Origin: Kibdelosporangium banguiense
GTDB taxonomy: Bacteria > Actinomycetota > Actinomycetes > Mycobacteriales > Pseudonocardiaceae
Length of the DNA: 64,000 nucleotides
Direction of reading: 5' to 3'
Assembly: GCF_017876405.1 (NCBI RefSeq)
Contig: NZ_JAGINW010000001.1
Location: 7,515,203 to 7,579,202, forward strand
The position numbers and the translations under genes are program-made. This document shows positions 17,609 through 26,213 of this stretch, piece by piece (the first letter of the stretch is position 1; each line of letters opens with the position of its first letter). The notes beneath the pieces are model-generated. The model saw only the letters and a list, made by a program, of their open reading frames with translations, searched no databases and was not told the DNA's origin.

Positions 17609-20600
17609 GGAACTGCTCGATTCGGTCGTGCGGCGCATCATGACTCATCAGGAGTCCGCAGACGCGGATGTCATCCTGTCCGAGGACGCACTCGCGGACG
17701 CCGAGCGGCTCGCGGAGGCCACGCCTGAGCGGCCCGAAGCCCTGCGCGCATTGGGTTACTTCTTCTATTTTCGCTCGCAGGCGCGGCCTGACGAGAGCGC
17801 GCTGGTCGATTTCGGGCTTTCGTTGCGTTACCTGGCAGCTTTGAGCTCCGATCCCGACATGATTCCCGCACCGGTTCGTCGTGTGCTGGGGCCTGCCGCG
17901 GAGCCGGCCCGGCAGATCGGTATCGCCGGCGAAATGACCGGCGCGGCGGTGCGAATGGCTCACCCTGTCCTGCTCGACACCGCGATCGACCTCTACACTG
18001 CGGCGGCTTCCTCAAACGACGCGGGACGTCTTTCGGATCTGGGCGCCGCCTACCGGATGCGCGCCAAACGGACCGGATCAGTGCAGGACCTGGCCGCCGC
18101 CATCGAGACGGGGACGCAGGCTCTCGCCGTCGAGGACAGTCATCCCAACCGGCCGGGAATGCTGTCGAATCTCAGTGCGACATATCAGCTGCGGTATGAC
18201 CGGACGGGTGAACTGACAGACCTGGACAAGGCGATCGACCTGAGCACAACGGCTTTGGCCGCTGTCACCCCAGAGCACGAGGAATGGGTGGGATTCCTGT
18301 CCAACCTCGGTGCTGCGCACAACGTCCGCTTCGCGCGTACGGGGGCGAAAGCCGATCTGGACAAGGCGATCGAGTACGGTACAGCGGCTGTCGAAGCCGC
18401 GCCGGAGGATCATCCCGGCCGGTCGCTGTACCAGTTCAGGCTCGCGGTGGCGTTCCGGCTGCGATCCGTGCGGAACGGGGATTTGGCCGACCTGGCCCGC
18501 GCGATCGAGGTCTTCGGCGACATTCTCCGGACGGTCGCGCACGATCACCCGGATATGCCGATGTACCAGGCCAATCTGGCGTCGGCCCTGCTGAACCGGT
18601 TCGAGCGCACCGGAAGTCCCGGCGATCTCGCCAGGTCGATCGAGTTGTACGAACAGTCGGTGCGCGGAACCCTGCCTGAGGACCCCCGACGGTCGAGCCG
18701 GCTGTCGAACCTTGCCTACGCCTACCAGTGCCAGTTCGAACGCACCGGACGCCTGGCGAGCCTGGACCAGGCCATCGACCTGGGCGAACAGGTACTGGCC
18801 AGTCCCGACGTGGACGCGTTTCACGCCAGATATCTGGCCAATCTGGGCCTGGCCTACAAGAGCCGGTACGGCCGGACCCGGGTACTGGCAGACCTCCGGC
18901 GCGCGGAGCAGTTGTACGAAGAGGCGCTCGAAGGTGTCTCGGCTGAGGATCCCACCAGGGCACAGCTGGCCTCGAACCTCGGCAGAGTGCACATGAACGT
19001 GTTCGAACGCACCGGCGAAGAGGAGAGCCTCGAGCGCGCGATCGATCTGCACCAGCAGGCGTTGCACGCCACCGCGCCCGATCACCCGAACCGGGCCGGA
19101 TACCAGGTCAACCTCGGCGCGGCCTATGTTGTCCAATTCGGACACAATGATATGATCGCGGACCTGGACCGGGCGATCGAGTTGTACGAGCAGGCCATCG
19201 CCGCCACACCCGGCGACGTCCCCGACCGCTCGATGTACCTGTCCAACCTGGCGATCGCCTGCCGAAACCGGTTCGAGCGCACGGGAATACCACAAGACCT
19301 CGACCGGGCGCTGCGAGCGGCCACCGAAGCGGTGGACACGACAGCCGTTGACCATCCCGCCCGCGCGGGAAGACTCGCCACGCTGTGTCGCGTACACCTG
19401 CAGCGCGATGAGGTTGATCCCGAAGTCGCACGAAAGCTCGTGACGGAAGCCGAACAGACGGACACAGCACCTCCGGCGGACCAGGCCCGGGTCAGGTTCG
19501 AGGCAGGTACGCTCGCGCATGCCGCGGGGGAACACCGGCTGGCAGCGGATCTGCTCGACCGCGCGGTGGAGTTGCTGCCGTCGTTGTATCCCCGGGAATC
19601 GGACTGGGAGGACCAGGAACACACCCTGGGCCAGCACACCGGCCTGATCTCGGAAGCGGTGGCCGTCCACTGTGCACTTCAGGAGTACGGCGAGGCGGTG
19701 CGGGTCGCCGAGCAGGGCCGGGCGATCCTGCTGAGCGCCCAGTTCGACCTGCGGGCCGGCCTGACCTCGGCGTTGCCCGACGGGCCGGTCATCATGGTCA
19801 ACTCCGGCAGCCGGCGCAGTGACGCGGTGATCATCGACGGTGGGTTGCGGCATGTCGCCCTGCCGGACATGAAACCGGCGGACGTCCGCCGTCACATCCA
19901 CACGCTGATCGAGGAAACCGGCGGCGACGTTGACGACCCGGAGCGGACATCGCGGGTCATCACCGAAATCACGGGCTGGCTCTGGGACTGCGCGGTCAAG
20001 CCGATCCTCGACGCTCTGCCCGGCAGCGATCCGCTGCCCCGGGTGTGGTGGATGCCGACCGGTCTGCTCGGTCTTTTGCCCCTGCACGCGGCTGGGCATG
20101 TCGGCGAACCCGGTGCTCTGGACAAGGTGGTGTCCTCGTACACATTGACCCTGCATACCTTGGCGCGTCTGAAGTCTGGCGTACCAACCGAACCCCGGCG
20201 TCAGCTTGTCGTGACAGGCAAGGAGGATGACGGGCTGCCTGGCACGAGAGCCGAAGCGGAGTTCCTGCACACACGCTTTCCGCACATGCCGCTCTTGGCC
20301 GATGATCAGGCCACACGGCAACGAGTCCTGACCGCGCTTCAGGAATGCACCTGGGGACACTTCGCCTGCCACGCCGTGGCCAACGCCGAAACCCCGTCGC
20401 GCAGTGGGCTGGAGCTGGCCGACGGAATCCTGTCGCTGCCACAGATCAGCAGGCTGCGCCTGGACAACGCGGAGCTGGCCTACCTGTCGGCCTGTTCCAC
20501 CGCTACGCCGGGATGGCAGCACGCGGACGAAGCGCTACACATCGCGTCGGCGTTCCAGCTCGCCGGATTCCGGCATGTCATCGCCAGTCTCTGGCCCATG

Positions 20601-20759
20601 AACGACTCGGTCGCCGGACAAGCCGCCGAGGCGTTCTACGGTCAGGTGTCCAGCGCGGACAGCGCCGCGCGGACGTTGCACCAGATCACATTGCAGCTTC
20701 GCAAGAAGAGACCCGCGCACCCTTATCTCTGGGCACCGCTGGTCCACACCGGCCGCTAA
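17598..20759 (+). CDS. Second TPR-CHAT (caspase-like) protein
   Basis: 1053 aa from ATG 17598, with GGAGA upstream. After a short N-terminal helical region, residues 130-600 are regular TPR-like units ending in DLDKAIDLSTTALA, DLDRAIELYEQAIA and similar, with recurring NRFERTG linkers. The CHAT domain has His925 in GHFACHA and Cys966 in YLSACSTATPG, then IASLWPMNDS. It is the last gene of the CATASP/CATRA-PNP operon. The likely role is a protease effector released when the sensor part is triggered. Its repeats are more regular than those of the minus-strand CHAT, so the pair is not a recent tandem duplicate. Confidence 0.9.
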   Translation: MSFEELLDSVVRRIMTHQESADADVILSEDALADAERLAEATPERPEALRALGYFFYFRSQARPDESALVDFGLSLRYLAALSSDPDMIPAPVRRVLGPAAEPARQIGIAGEMTGAAVRMAHPVLLDTAIDLYTAAASSNDAGRLSDLGAAYRMRAKRTGSVQDLAAAIETGTQALAVEDSHPNRPGMLSNLSATYQLRYDRTGELTDLDKAIDLSTTALAAVTPEHEEWVGFLSNLGAAHNVRFARTGAKADLDKAIEYGTAAVEAAPEDHPGRSLYQFRLAVAFRLRSVRNGDLADLARAIEVFGDILRTVAHDHPDMPMYQANLASALLNRFERTGSPGDLARSIELYEQSVRGTLPEDPRRSSRLSNLAYAYQCQFERTGRLASLDQAIDLGEQVLASPDVDAFHARYLANLGLAYKSRYGRTRVLADLRRAEQLYEEALEGVSAEDPTRAQLASNLGRVHMNVFERTGEEESLERAIDLHQQALHATAPDHPNRAGYQVNLGAAYVVQFGHNDMIADLDRAIELYEQAIAATPGDVPDRSMYLSNLAIACRNRFERTGIPQDLDRALRAATEAVDTTAVDHPARAGRLATLCRVHLQRDEVDPEVARKLVTEAEQTDTAPPADQARVRFEAGTLAHAAGEHRLAADLLDRAVELLPSLYPRESDWEDQEHTLGQHTGLISEAVAVHCALQEYGEAVRVAEQGRAILLSAQFDLRAGLTSALPDGPVIMVNSGSRRSDAVIIDGGLRHVALPDMKPADVRRHIHTLIEETGGDVDDPERTSRVITEITGWLWDCAVKPILDALPGSDPLPRVWWMPTGLLGLLPLHAAGHVGEPGALDKVVSSYTLTLHTLARLKSGVPTEPRRQLVVTGKEDDGLPGTRAEAEFLHTRFPHMPLLADDQATRQRVLTALQECTWGHFACHAVANAETPSRSGLELADGILSLPQISRLRLDNAELAYLSACSTATPGWQHADEALHIASAFQLAGFRHVIASLWPMNDSVAGQAAEAFYGQVSSADSAARTLHQITLQLRKKRPAHPYLWAPLVHTGR

Positions 20760-20778
20760 GGTCCGGCGGCCCGTTTTT
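20751..20778 (+). terminator. Intrinsic terminator overlapping the CHAT stop codon
   Basis: GGCCGC (20751-20756) pairs with GCGGCC (20766-20771), followed by CGTTTTT. The TAA stop of the CHAT gene lies in the loop. It insulates the CATRA operon from what follows. Confidence 0.6.
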
Positions 20779-20907
20779 CCTTGACCTGTCTGGAGAACAG
20801 GGGAACGGCGGCACGGCCGGTCACGAAGATCGCCACGACCGAAGCGGCACCGGCGCCCAGGTGCAGACTGGCCTGGGCCGCCTGGCGGGTAACAACCTCT
20901 GGATCAA

Positions 20908-22056
20908 TTACCGCGGTTTTCGCTGACTGGCCCGATATCGCGCCAGTACGTCCTCGCGGAGCAATGATCCGAATCCGGCGGATTCGATGCGCAGGCCGAG
21001 CTGGGCCTCGGTCAGGCCGAGGGACTCGGCGGTGCTCGGCAGGTGCCAGTCATGGCCGGCGAGCTGGGTCAGCAGGTGGCCACGGCGGATCTGGTTCTCC
21101 GACAGCCGGAAGGTCTTCAGGTACGCCGTGCGGCCGTGCCGGTCGGTGATCAGCTCGCCGATGTGGTTCTCCTGCTTGAGCTGGAAGCCAGGCAGGAAGC
21201 GGGTCAGCGTGTAGTCGCCCATGCGGTAGACGCGGCGCATGTCGTACGTGGCGTCCAGCAGACCTGAGGCCATGGTCGAGGAGTGGAACTGCGGCCACGC
21301 GAGCTGCTGCCGCGCGGCGGCGGCCCGCAGGTCGGCGAGAGTCTGGACGTGGGTTTCGTTCAACTGCACACGGAACTGCGGGACGGGCGTGGCGTATGTC
21401 GCGTACTGATAGACCAGGTCGCCGTAGAGATCCTGGATGAGGGTGGGGTGCAGCGCGCGGTAGTCGTCGGGGTGCGGCACCACGAACGCCGCCGCCAGCG
21501 TGTCGGCCACGTAGAGCAGGACCCCGCACTGACCGGGGTGGATTTCGAAGATCCGCAGCGCGTCCCCGAGACCGGCGACCGCGGCACCGACGTACGCCTG
21601 TTCGGCACGTGGCGACAGACCGTTCCGGATCGCGCGCTGCGACCACTCTTCCCACACGAGCGTCGGCCCGCCGAAATGCAGGGCCAGATATCCCTCGACC
21701 GCGAGGTGCATCGGCAGGAAACGCAGCCGGTTCTTGTCGGCCCGCCGTGCCATCTTCCGGTGGAAATGCAAGGGAATGCAGGCCGAAGGCGAGGTGCCGG
21801 TCTCTTTGATCTCGGTGCCGTACGCGGCGGCGGGAGTGTCGTCGTCGGACCATGTCGCCACGAACCCATGTGGGATGTATGACATGTACGAGGTTCGGCG
21901 GTCGACTTCGACAATGCCGAGGCTGTCACCGTAGATCTCGGCGTGCAGCCGCAAGGTCCGGATCGGCTCGTCGCGGACGAGCGGCACGAGCCGGACACCG
22001 CCCCACACCTGGGAAGGCCGGACGGACACGCCGGTGAGATCGAGTGTGGCCATCAT
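20908..22056 (-). CDS. Uncharacterised protein paired with a vWA protein
   Basis: 382 aa, starting ATGATG at 22056 and coupled by ATGA to the vWA gene. It opens SVRPSQVWGGVRLVPLVRDE, then YGDSLGIVEVD, and contains IPLHFHRKMARRADKNRLRF and FEIHPGQCGVLLYVADTL. I recall an 'ARPP' family (ADP-ribosylglycohydrolase/rhodanese-phosphatase associated) with a similar opening, but the match is from memory and weak. No signal peptide or membrane segment. Pairing with a vWA/TROVE-like protein next to a CATRA block suggests a further conflict or RNA/NAD-related module. Confidence 0.6.
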   Translation of the reverse strand: MMATLDLTGVSVRPSQVWGGVRLVPLVRDEPIRTLRLHAEIYGDSLGIVEVDRRTSYMSYIPHGFVATWSDDDTPAAAYGTEIKETGTSPSACIPLHFHRKMARRADKNRLRFLPMHLAVEGYLALHFGGPTLVWEEWSQRAIRNGLSPRAEQAYVGAAVAGLGDALRIFEIHPGQCGVLLYVADTLAAAFVVPHPDDYRALHPTLIQDLYGDLVYQYATYATPVPQFRVQLNETHVQTLADLRAAAARQQLAWPQFHSSTMASGLLDATYDMRRVYRMGDYTLTRFLPGFQLKQENHIGELITDRHGRTAYLKTFRLSENQIRRGHLLTQLAGHDWHLPSTAESLGLTEAQLGLRIESAGFGSLLREDVLARYRASQRKPR

Positions 22057-23438
22057 CCCTCCAGGAATCGGGCGATCCGGTCGTCGAAGTGTGCACGCAG
22101 CTCGTCAAGGCCCGTCCGGCCTTCGGTGAACCCGGCGAACTCGACGAGGGCCGGCACGTCCTCGGCGTCACGCACCCCGACCGTGGGCACGTGGCCGAGC
22201 CGCTTTACGTCGAAAGTGTCCGCGTCGTACTCGGGATTGAGGTGGACGACGCTGACCTGATGGCCGGGATCCAGCCGGGTTCGCCAGACCCGCAGCACCT
22301 CTCCGGCCAGCCCGTCCGGCGCGTTGTCCCAACCGTCGGACACGATCAACAGCCGGTCCGGGTTGTGCTCCAACGCGTCGAGCACGCGTTCACCCAGCGG
22401 TGTCATGCCGTATGGGTACGTCATCAACGCGTCTGGTCGCCCGGACGTCCACAGTGGAAAGTAGCTGTCGGACATCGCCTCGAACAGGTAGTGGCAGGCG
22501 AGCGCGACCGCCAACGGGCGCCTGCGTTTCTGCCTGGACCCGGATGCCGAAAAGCTGTCGTCCAGCACCGCGGCGACCCGTCCCCAACGGTGGTTGGCCA
22601 CCCGTGCCGCCGCGCTCCGCAGGGCAGCAGTGAGCTCCTCACGCCGCGCAGCACGGTCCGGCAATGGCAACGACAGGACGTACGAAGCAAGACGTGTCAA
22701 CGGCATCGATGTCAGGTCCGTGCCGAGGTCGACCTTGCTACGACGGGCGGATTCCTGCAGCCGCAGGCGTTCCAGCCGTGTCATCCGGGGCGTGATCTGC
22801 TCAAGGAACTTGGCCCGGTCGATTTTGTGTTTGGCGGCGAAGCCTTCCGCGACCGTGTACGGCAGGTCGTAGACAGCCGCACGCTCGTAGTGTGCCCGGC
22901 GCCAGGACTCCAGGATCGGTGTGTCGTAACGGGTCTTCCCGGTGAACAGGAAAGGTCCGAGCTCTTCGCCCGCAGGATTGACGTGCGCATGCCGCACCGC
23001 CTGCTTGAGGGGCGTGCGGTACTTCACGGCATCGAACGCGGGATCAGGCCGATGCGCCAGCCAGTCCCGGATGATCGCCCTCGTGCGCCGGTTGTTCACC
23101 CGGTACTGCCGTAGCCTGCGGAACAGCTCGTACACCCGTTGCGGCGCAACAAGACGCAGCCGACGGCCAATCAGCTGCCCTTCGATGCGGCGCTGCTCCA
23201 GGCCGGCATCGCCGGACGTCGCCAGCAGCCGGTGCGTGATCAGAACGGCGTTGTGGTCGTTGATGTCCAACGCCAGGACCGCGGCGTACAGGTCCCGGTA
23301 GTTGCCGATCATGTACTCGTGCAGGAAGTCCAGCGACAGCCGCTGCTCGTTGGCGGCACTGTGGAACTCGCGCTGACCGCTTGACGTGATCGCCGCGTTG
23401 ACGAACATGAGCATGTCCTCAGCGGTGACGCGATCCAT
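22053..23438 (-). CDS. vWA-domain protein, TROVE/Ro60-like architecture
   Basis: 461 aa from ATG 23438, with GGGAGG five bases upstream. The N-terminal two thirds are helical, including VNNRRTRAIIRDWLAHR, LKQAVRHAHVNP and TSMPLTRLASYVLSL, which resembles the HEAT-like TROVE region. The C-terminal vWA domain has the metal site: DDSFS (Asp293, Ser295, Ser297), the Thr of MTPLGERV, and VSDGWDN (Asp368). Bacterial TROVE proteins bind noncoding Y RNAs, but no such RNA gene is evident beside it. The vWA call is firmer than the TROVE call. Confidence 0.65.
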   Translation of the reverse strand: MDRVTAEDMLMFVNAAITSSGQREFHSAANEQRLSLDFLHEYMIGNYRDLYAAVLALDINDHNAVLITHRLLATSGDAGLEQRRIEGQLIGRRLRLVAPQRVYELFRRLRQYRVNNRRTRAIIRDWLAHRPDPAFDAVKYRTPLKQAVRHAHVNPAGEELGPFLFTGKTRYDTPILESWRRAHYERAAVYDLPYTVAEGFAAKHKIDRAKFLEQITPRMTRLERLRLQESARRSKVDLGTDLTSMPLTRLASYVLSLPLPDRAARREELTAALRSAAARVANHRWGRVAAVLDDSFSASGSRQKRRRPLAVALACHYLFEAMSDSYFPLWTSGRPDALMTYPYGMTPLGERVLDALEHNPDRLLIVSDGWDNAPDGLAGEVLRVWRTRLDPGHQVSVVHLNPEYDADTFDVKRLGHVPTVGVRDAEDVPALVEFAGFTEGRTGLDELRAHFDDRIARFLEG

Positions 23439-23648
23439 CGTTCCTCCCCAGGCCAGGCGCCGGCCGGGGAATGGGGGCACGAGCAGCGAAGCATCGCTGT
23501 AAAGGCGGGTTCCGGAAGTCGCACCGTAGTCCCACGGCCGGCTCGCGAACCGTAGCAGCAGCGATGATCATCCATGAACGGATTTCCGGCGGGCGGCGCG
23601 GTGAGGGCCCGGTAACGGATGAGTTCCAGGCTCTTGACGGCTGGTCTC

Positions 23649-23676
23649 TGACTGCGTAGACATGACTACGCAGTCA
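23649..23676. promoter_or_regulatory. 28-bp near-perfect palindrome, probable operator of the adjacent LacI regulator
   Basis: Arms TGACTGCGTAG (23649-23659) and CTACGCAGTCA (23666-23676) are exact inverted copies; the 6-nt centre is itself a CATG palindrome flanked by one mismatch. It lies 45 bp before the LacI-family start codon in a gene-free gap and should control the whole operon to 31611, including autoregulation. No second copy is seen in the block. Confidence 0.6.
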
Positions 23677-23721
23677 CACTGTTGACCTCGTCGAATGGAC
23701 GAGTGACCGCCGGGAGATGCG

Positions 23722-24768
23722 ATGACGCAACTGGGCCGAGGTGGGGGTTCCGCCGCGCCGCGAAGCGTGGACGTGGCCCGGCTGGCGGGCGTGTCGCAGA
23801 AAACGGTGTCACGGGTGTTCAACAATGAGCCGTACGTGTCCGACGAGGTGCGTCAACGCGTTCTGGGTGCCGCTGAAGAGCTGGGTTACCGGTTGAACAA
23901 CGCGGCGCGGGCATTGGCGTCCGGACGGACGCGGACGATCGGTGTCGTGACGCTGGGGACGGCGTTGTACGGACCTGCCTCGCTGCTGGTCGGTATCGAG
24001 CGAGCTGCGCGCGACACCGGATACACCGTGCGCGTGGTCAACACGGCTGACGGGGCTCCGGCGGGTATCGCGGGTGCCGTGGAGTCGTTGCTGGACCAGG
24101 GTGTGGACGGGATCGTCATTTCCGAGCCGATCGACCAGGGCGAGGTCACGCTCCGTGTGGACGTGCCCGTGCTGGTGCTCGGCGCGCCTGCTGATATCGC
24201 TGGTCCACGGGCTGTGGCGGCGGGCGTTCGGTCCGATCTGCTGGCCCGCGCGGCCACCGAGCATCTGCTGGATCTGGGGCATGCGACTGTCCATCATCTC
24301 GCTGGTCCGCAGCGGTGGTATTCCGCGCGGGACCGGCTGGAGGGCTGGCGGGCAGCACTGACGGACCGCGGGGCGTACCTGCCTGCGGTGGTCGAGGGGG
24401 ACTGGTCGGCCGCGTCCGGCTATGAGGTGGGCCGTGAGCTGGCCGCCGATCAAGACGTCACCGCGGTGTTCGCCGCGAACGACGACATGGCCATCGGCCT
24501 GATCCGCGCATTGCTGGAAGCAGGCAGGCGGGTACCGGAGGACGTCAGCGTCGTCGGTTTCGACGACATCCCGGTCGCCGCCTACGTCACTCCTCGCCTG
24601 ACCACCGTGCGTCAGCCGTTCGACGCGGTGGCCAAGCAGGGACTCGAGCTACTCGTGCACGCCATCGAGAACCCCGACGCGGACCCGTTGCCGGCCGGTG
24701 ACCCACCAGTCGACCTCGTCGTGCGCGCCTCCACAGCACCGCCGCCGTCCCGGACGACCCCGGAATAG
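23722..24768 (+). CDS. LacI-family transcriptional regulator
   Basis: 348 aa; GGGAG lies 5 nt before the ATG. The helix-turn-helix is DVARLAGVSQKTVSRVFNN, the hinge helix GYRLNNAARALASG, then a periplasmic-binding-like effector domain (IGVVTLGTALYG to VAAYVTPRLTTVRQP). It is the first gene before the sugar ABC operon and 65 bp from the binding protein, so it is probably co-transcribed and represses the operon until the imported oligosaccharide or its product binds. Its operator is probably the palindrome at 23649. Confidence 0.92.
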   Translation: MTQLGRGGGSAAPRSVDVARLAGVSQKTVSRVFNNEPYVSDEVRQRVLGAAEELGYRLNNAARALASGRTRTIGVVTLGTALYGPASLLVGIERAARDTGYTVRVVNTADGAPAGIAGAVESLLDQGVDGIVISEPIDQGEVTLRVDVPVLVLGAPADIAGPRAVAAGVRSDLLARAATEHLLDLGHATVHHLAGPQRWYSARDRLEGWRAALTDRGAYLPAVVEGDWSAASGYEVGRELAADQDVTAVFAANDDMAIGLIRALLEAGRRVPEDVSVVGFDDIPVAAYVTPRLTTVRQPFDAVAKQGLELLVHAIENPDADPLPAGDPPVDLVVRASTAPPPSRTTPE

Positions 24769-24833
24769 GCCTCAGTTCCCCGCGCACGCCATCGCCAGGC
24801 GTGCCGCTCACCCCTCCTCGGCGGGAGTTCGCC

Positions 24834-26213
24834 ATGCCTGAAAACCTCACCAGCCGCTCCGGGTTCAGCCGCCGGTCCTTCCTCAGCGCGGTGGGAGCCA
24901 CATCCTTGACCGCGGCATTAGCCGCGTGCAGCGGCGACGCCAGTGGCGGCGCCGCGACCCAGGCGGTCAGCCAGGCCGACATCGACAAGGCGATGTCGGC
25001 GCCGACCGAGTTGACGTTCTGGACCTGGGTCCCGGACATCCAGCAGGAAGTCGCGCTGTTCGAGACGAAGTACCCGGCCATCAAGATCAACGTGGTCAAC
25101 GCGGGCCAGGGAACGCCCCAGTACACGAAGTTGCGCACTGCCCTGCAGGCCGGCAGCGGTGCCCCCGACGTGGTGCAGATCGAGTTCCAGTACATCCCGA
25201 CCTTCGCGGTCATCGACAGCCTGCTGGACCTGCGGCCCTACGGTGCCTCGGCGCTGAAGGACAAGTTCGTCGACTGGACGTGGGGACAGGTCACCGGTTC
25301 CGGCGGTGAGATCTGGGCGATCCCGCAGGACACCGGGCCGATGGGCCTGCTGTACCGGCAGGACATCTTCGATCAGTACGGTATTGCCGTCCCCAAGACC
25401 TGGGACGACTTCGCTGCCGCGGCGCGCAAACTCCACGCGGCCAATCCGGAGATCTATCTGACCAACCTTGCCCAGAACCAGCCCGCCGCGTGGCACGGCC
25501 TGATGTGGCAGGCCGGGGCCAAGCCGTACGGGAGCACCAGCAAGAGCGACATCTCCATCAACGTCGACGACGACATCGCCAGGAAACTCGCCACGTACTG
25601 GGGCGGACTGGCCAAGGACGGCGTCATCGGCGTCGAGCCGGACTTCACCGACGCCTGGTACGCCGCCCTCAACAGCGGCAAGTACGCCACGTGGATCACC
25701 GCAGCCTGGGGCCCGGTGTTCCTGTCCGGCTCGGCCAAAGCCACCGCCGGGAAGTGGCGCGCGGCGCCCCTGCCACAGTGGGACGCCTCGAAGCCGAGTT
25801 CCGGCAACTGGGGCGGCTCGACGAGCGCGGTCATCAAGAGCACCAAGAACCCCATTGCGGCCGCGCAGTTCGCCCAGTTCGTCAACAGTGACCCGGAAAG
25901 CGCGAAGCTGTTCGCCACCAAGCAGTTCTTCTTCCCCGCGACCAAGGCACTGCTGGCCGATCCCGCCTACGTCGGCGACGCGCCCGCGTTCTACGGCGGC
26001 CAGAAGGTCAACCAGGTGTTCGCCGACATCGGCAACACCGTCAACGTTTCCTTCCAGTGGCCGCCGTTCCTCGACCAGGTGGCCACGGACTGGACCGAGA
26101 CCGTCGGAAAGTCGTTGGCCGACAAGGCTGACACGGTCGCCGCGAGTGCCCAGTGGCAGTCCCGGATCACGACCTTCGCCAAGAACCAGGGCTTCACCGT
26201 CCAGGGGCGATGA
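24834..26213 (+). CDS. Sugar ABC transporter substrate-binding lipoprotein (Tat-type signal)
   Basis: 459 aa. The N-terminus has a twin-arginine motif (SRRSFLSAVG) and a lipobox ending AALAAC, so it is probably exported folded and lipid-anchored. The body is a family-1 extracellular solute-binding protein (ELTFWTWVPDIQQEVALFE, QIEFQYIPTF, WAIPQDTGPMGLLYR). It captures oligosaccharides for the two permeases that follow. ATG 24834 has GGGAG seven bases upstream. Overlaps the first permease by ATGA. Confidence 0.92.
   Translation: MPENLTSRSGFSRRSFLSAVGATSLTAALAACSGDASGGAATQAVSQADIDKAMSAPTELTFWTWVPDIQQEVALFETKYPAIKINVVNAGQGTPQYTKLRTALQAGSGAPDVVQIEFQYIPTFAVIDSLLDLRPYGASALKDKFVDWTWGQVTGSGGEIWAIPQDTGPMGLLYRQDIFDQYGIAVPKTWDDFAAAARKLHAANPEIYLTNLAQNQPAAWHGLMWQAGAKPYGSTSKSDISINVDDDIARKLATYWGGLAKDGVIGVEPDFTDAWYAALNSGKYATWITAAWGPVFLSGSAKATAGKWRAAPLPQWDASKPSSGNWGGSTSAVIKSTKNPIAAAQFAQFVNSDPESAKLFATKQFFFPATKALLADPAYVGDAPAFYGGQKVNQVFADIGNTVNVSFQWPPFLDQVATDWTETVGKSLADKADTVAASAQWQSRITTFAKNQGFTVQGR

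Noticed and set aside
18000..19400. Internal DNA repeats in the second CHAT gene, considered as a CRISPR-like or satellite array
   Set aside because: The periodicity is that of coding TPR units (about 40-45 codons) with divergent nucleotide sequence, not identical direct repeats with spacers.
18078..20522. 814-codon minus-strand frame opposite the second CHAT gene
   Set aside because: Antisense shadow of a repetitive high-GC gene; the true frame has an intact CHAT active site.
23439..23648. Possible noncoding Y RNA beside the TROVE-like gene
   Set aside because: I could not draw a convincing Y-RNA stem or terminator; only the operator palindrome further right is clear.
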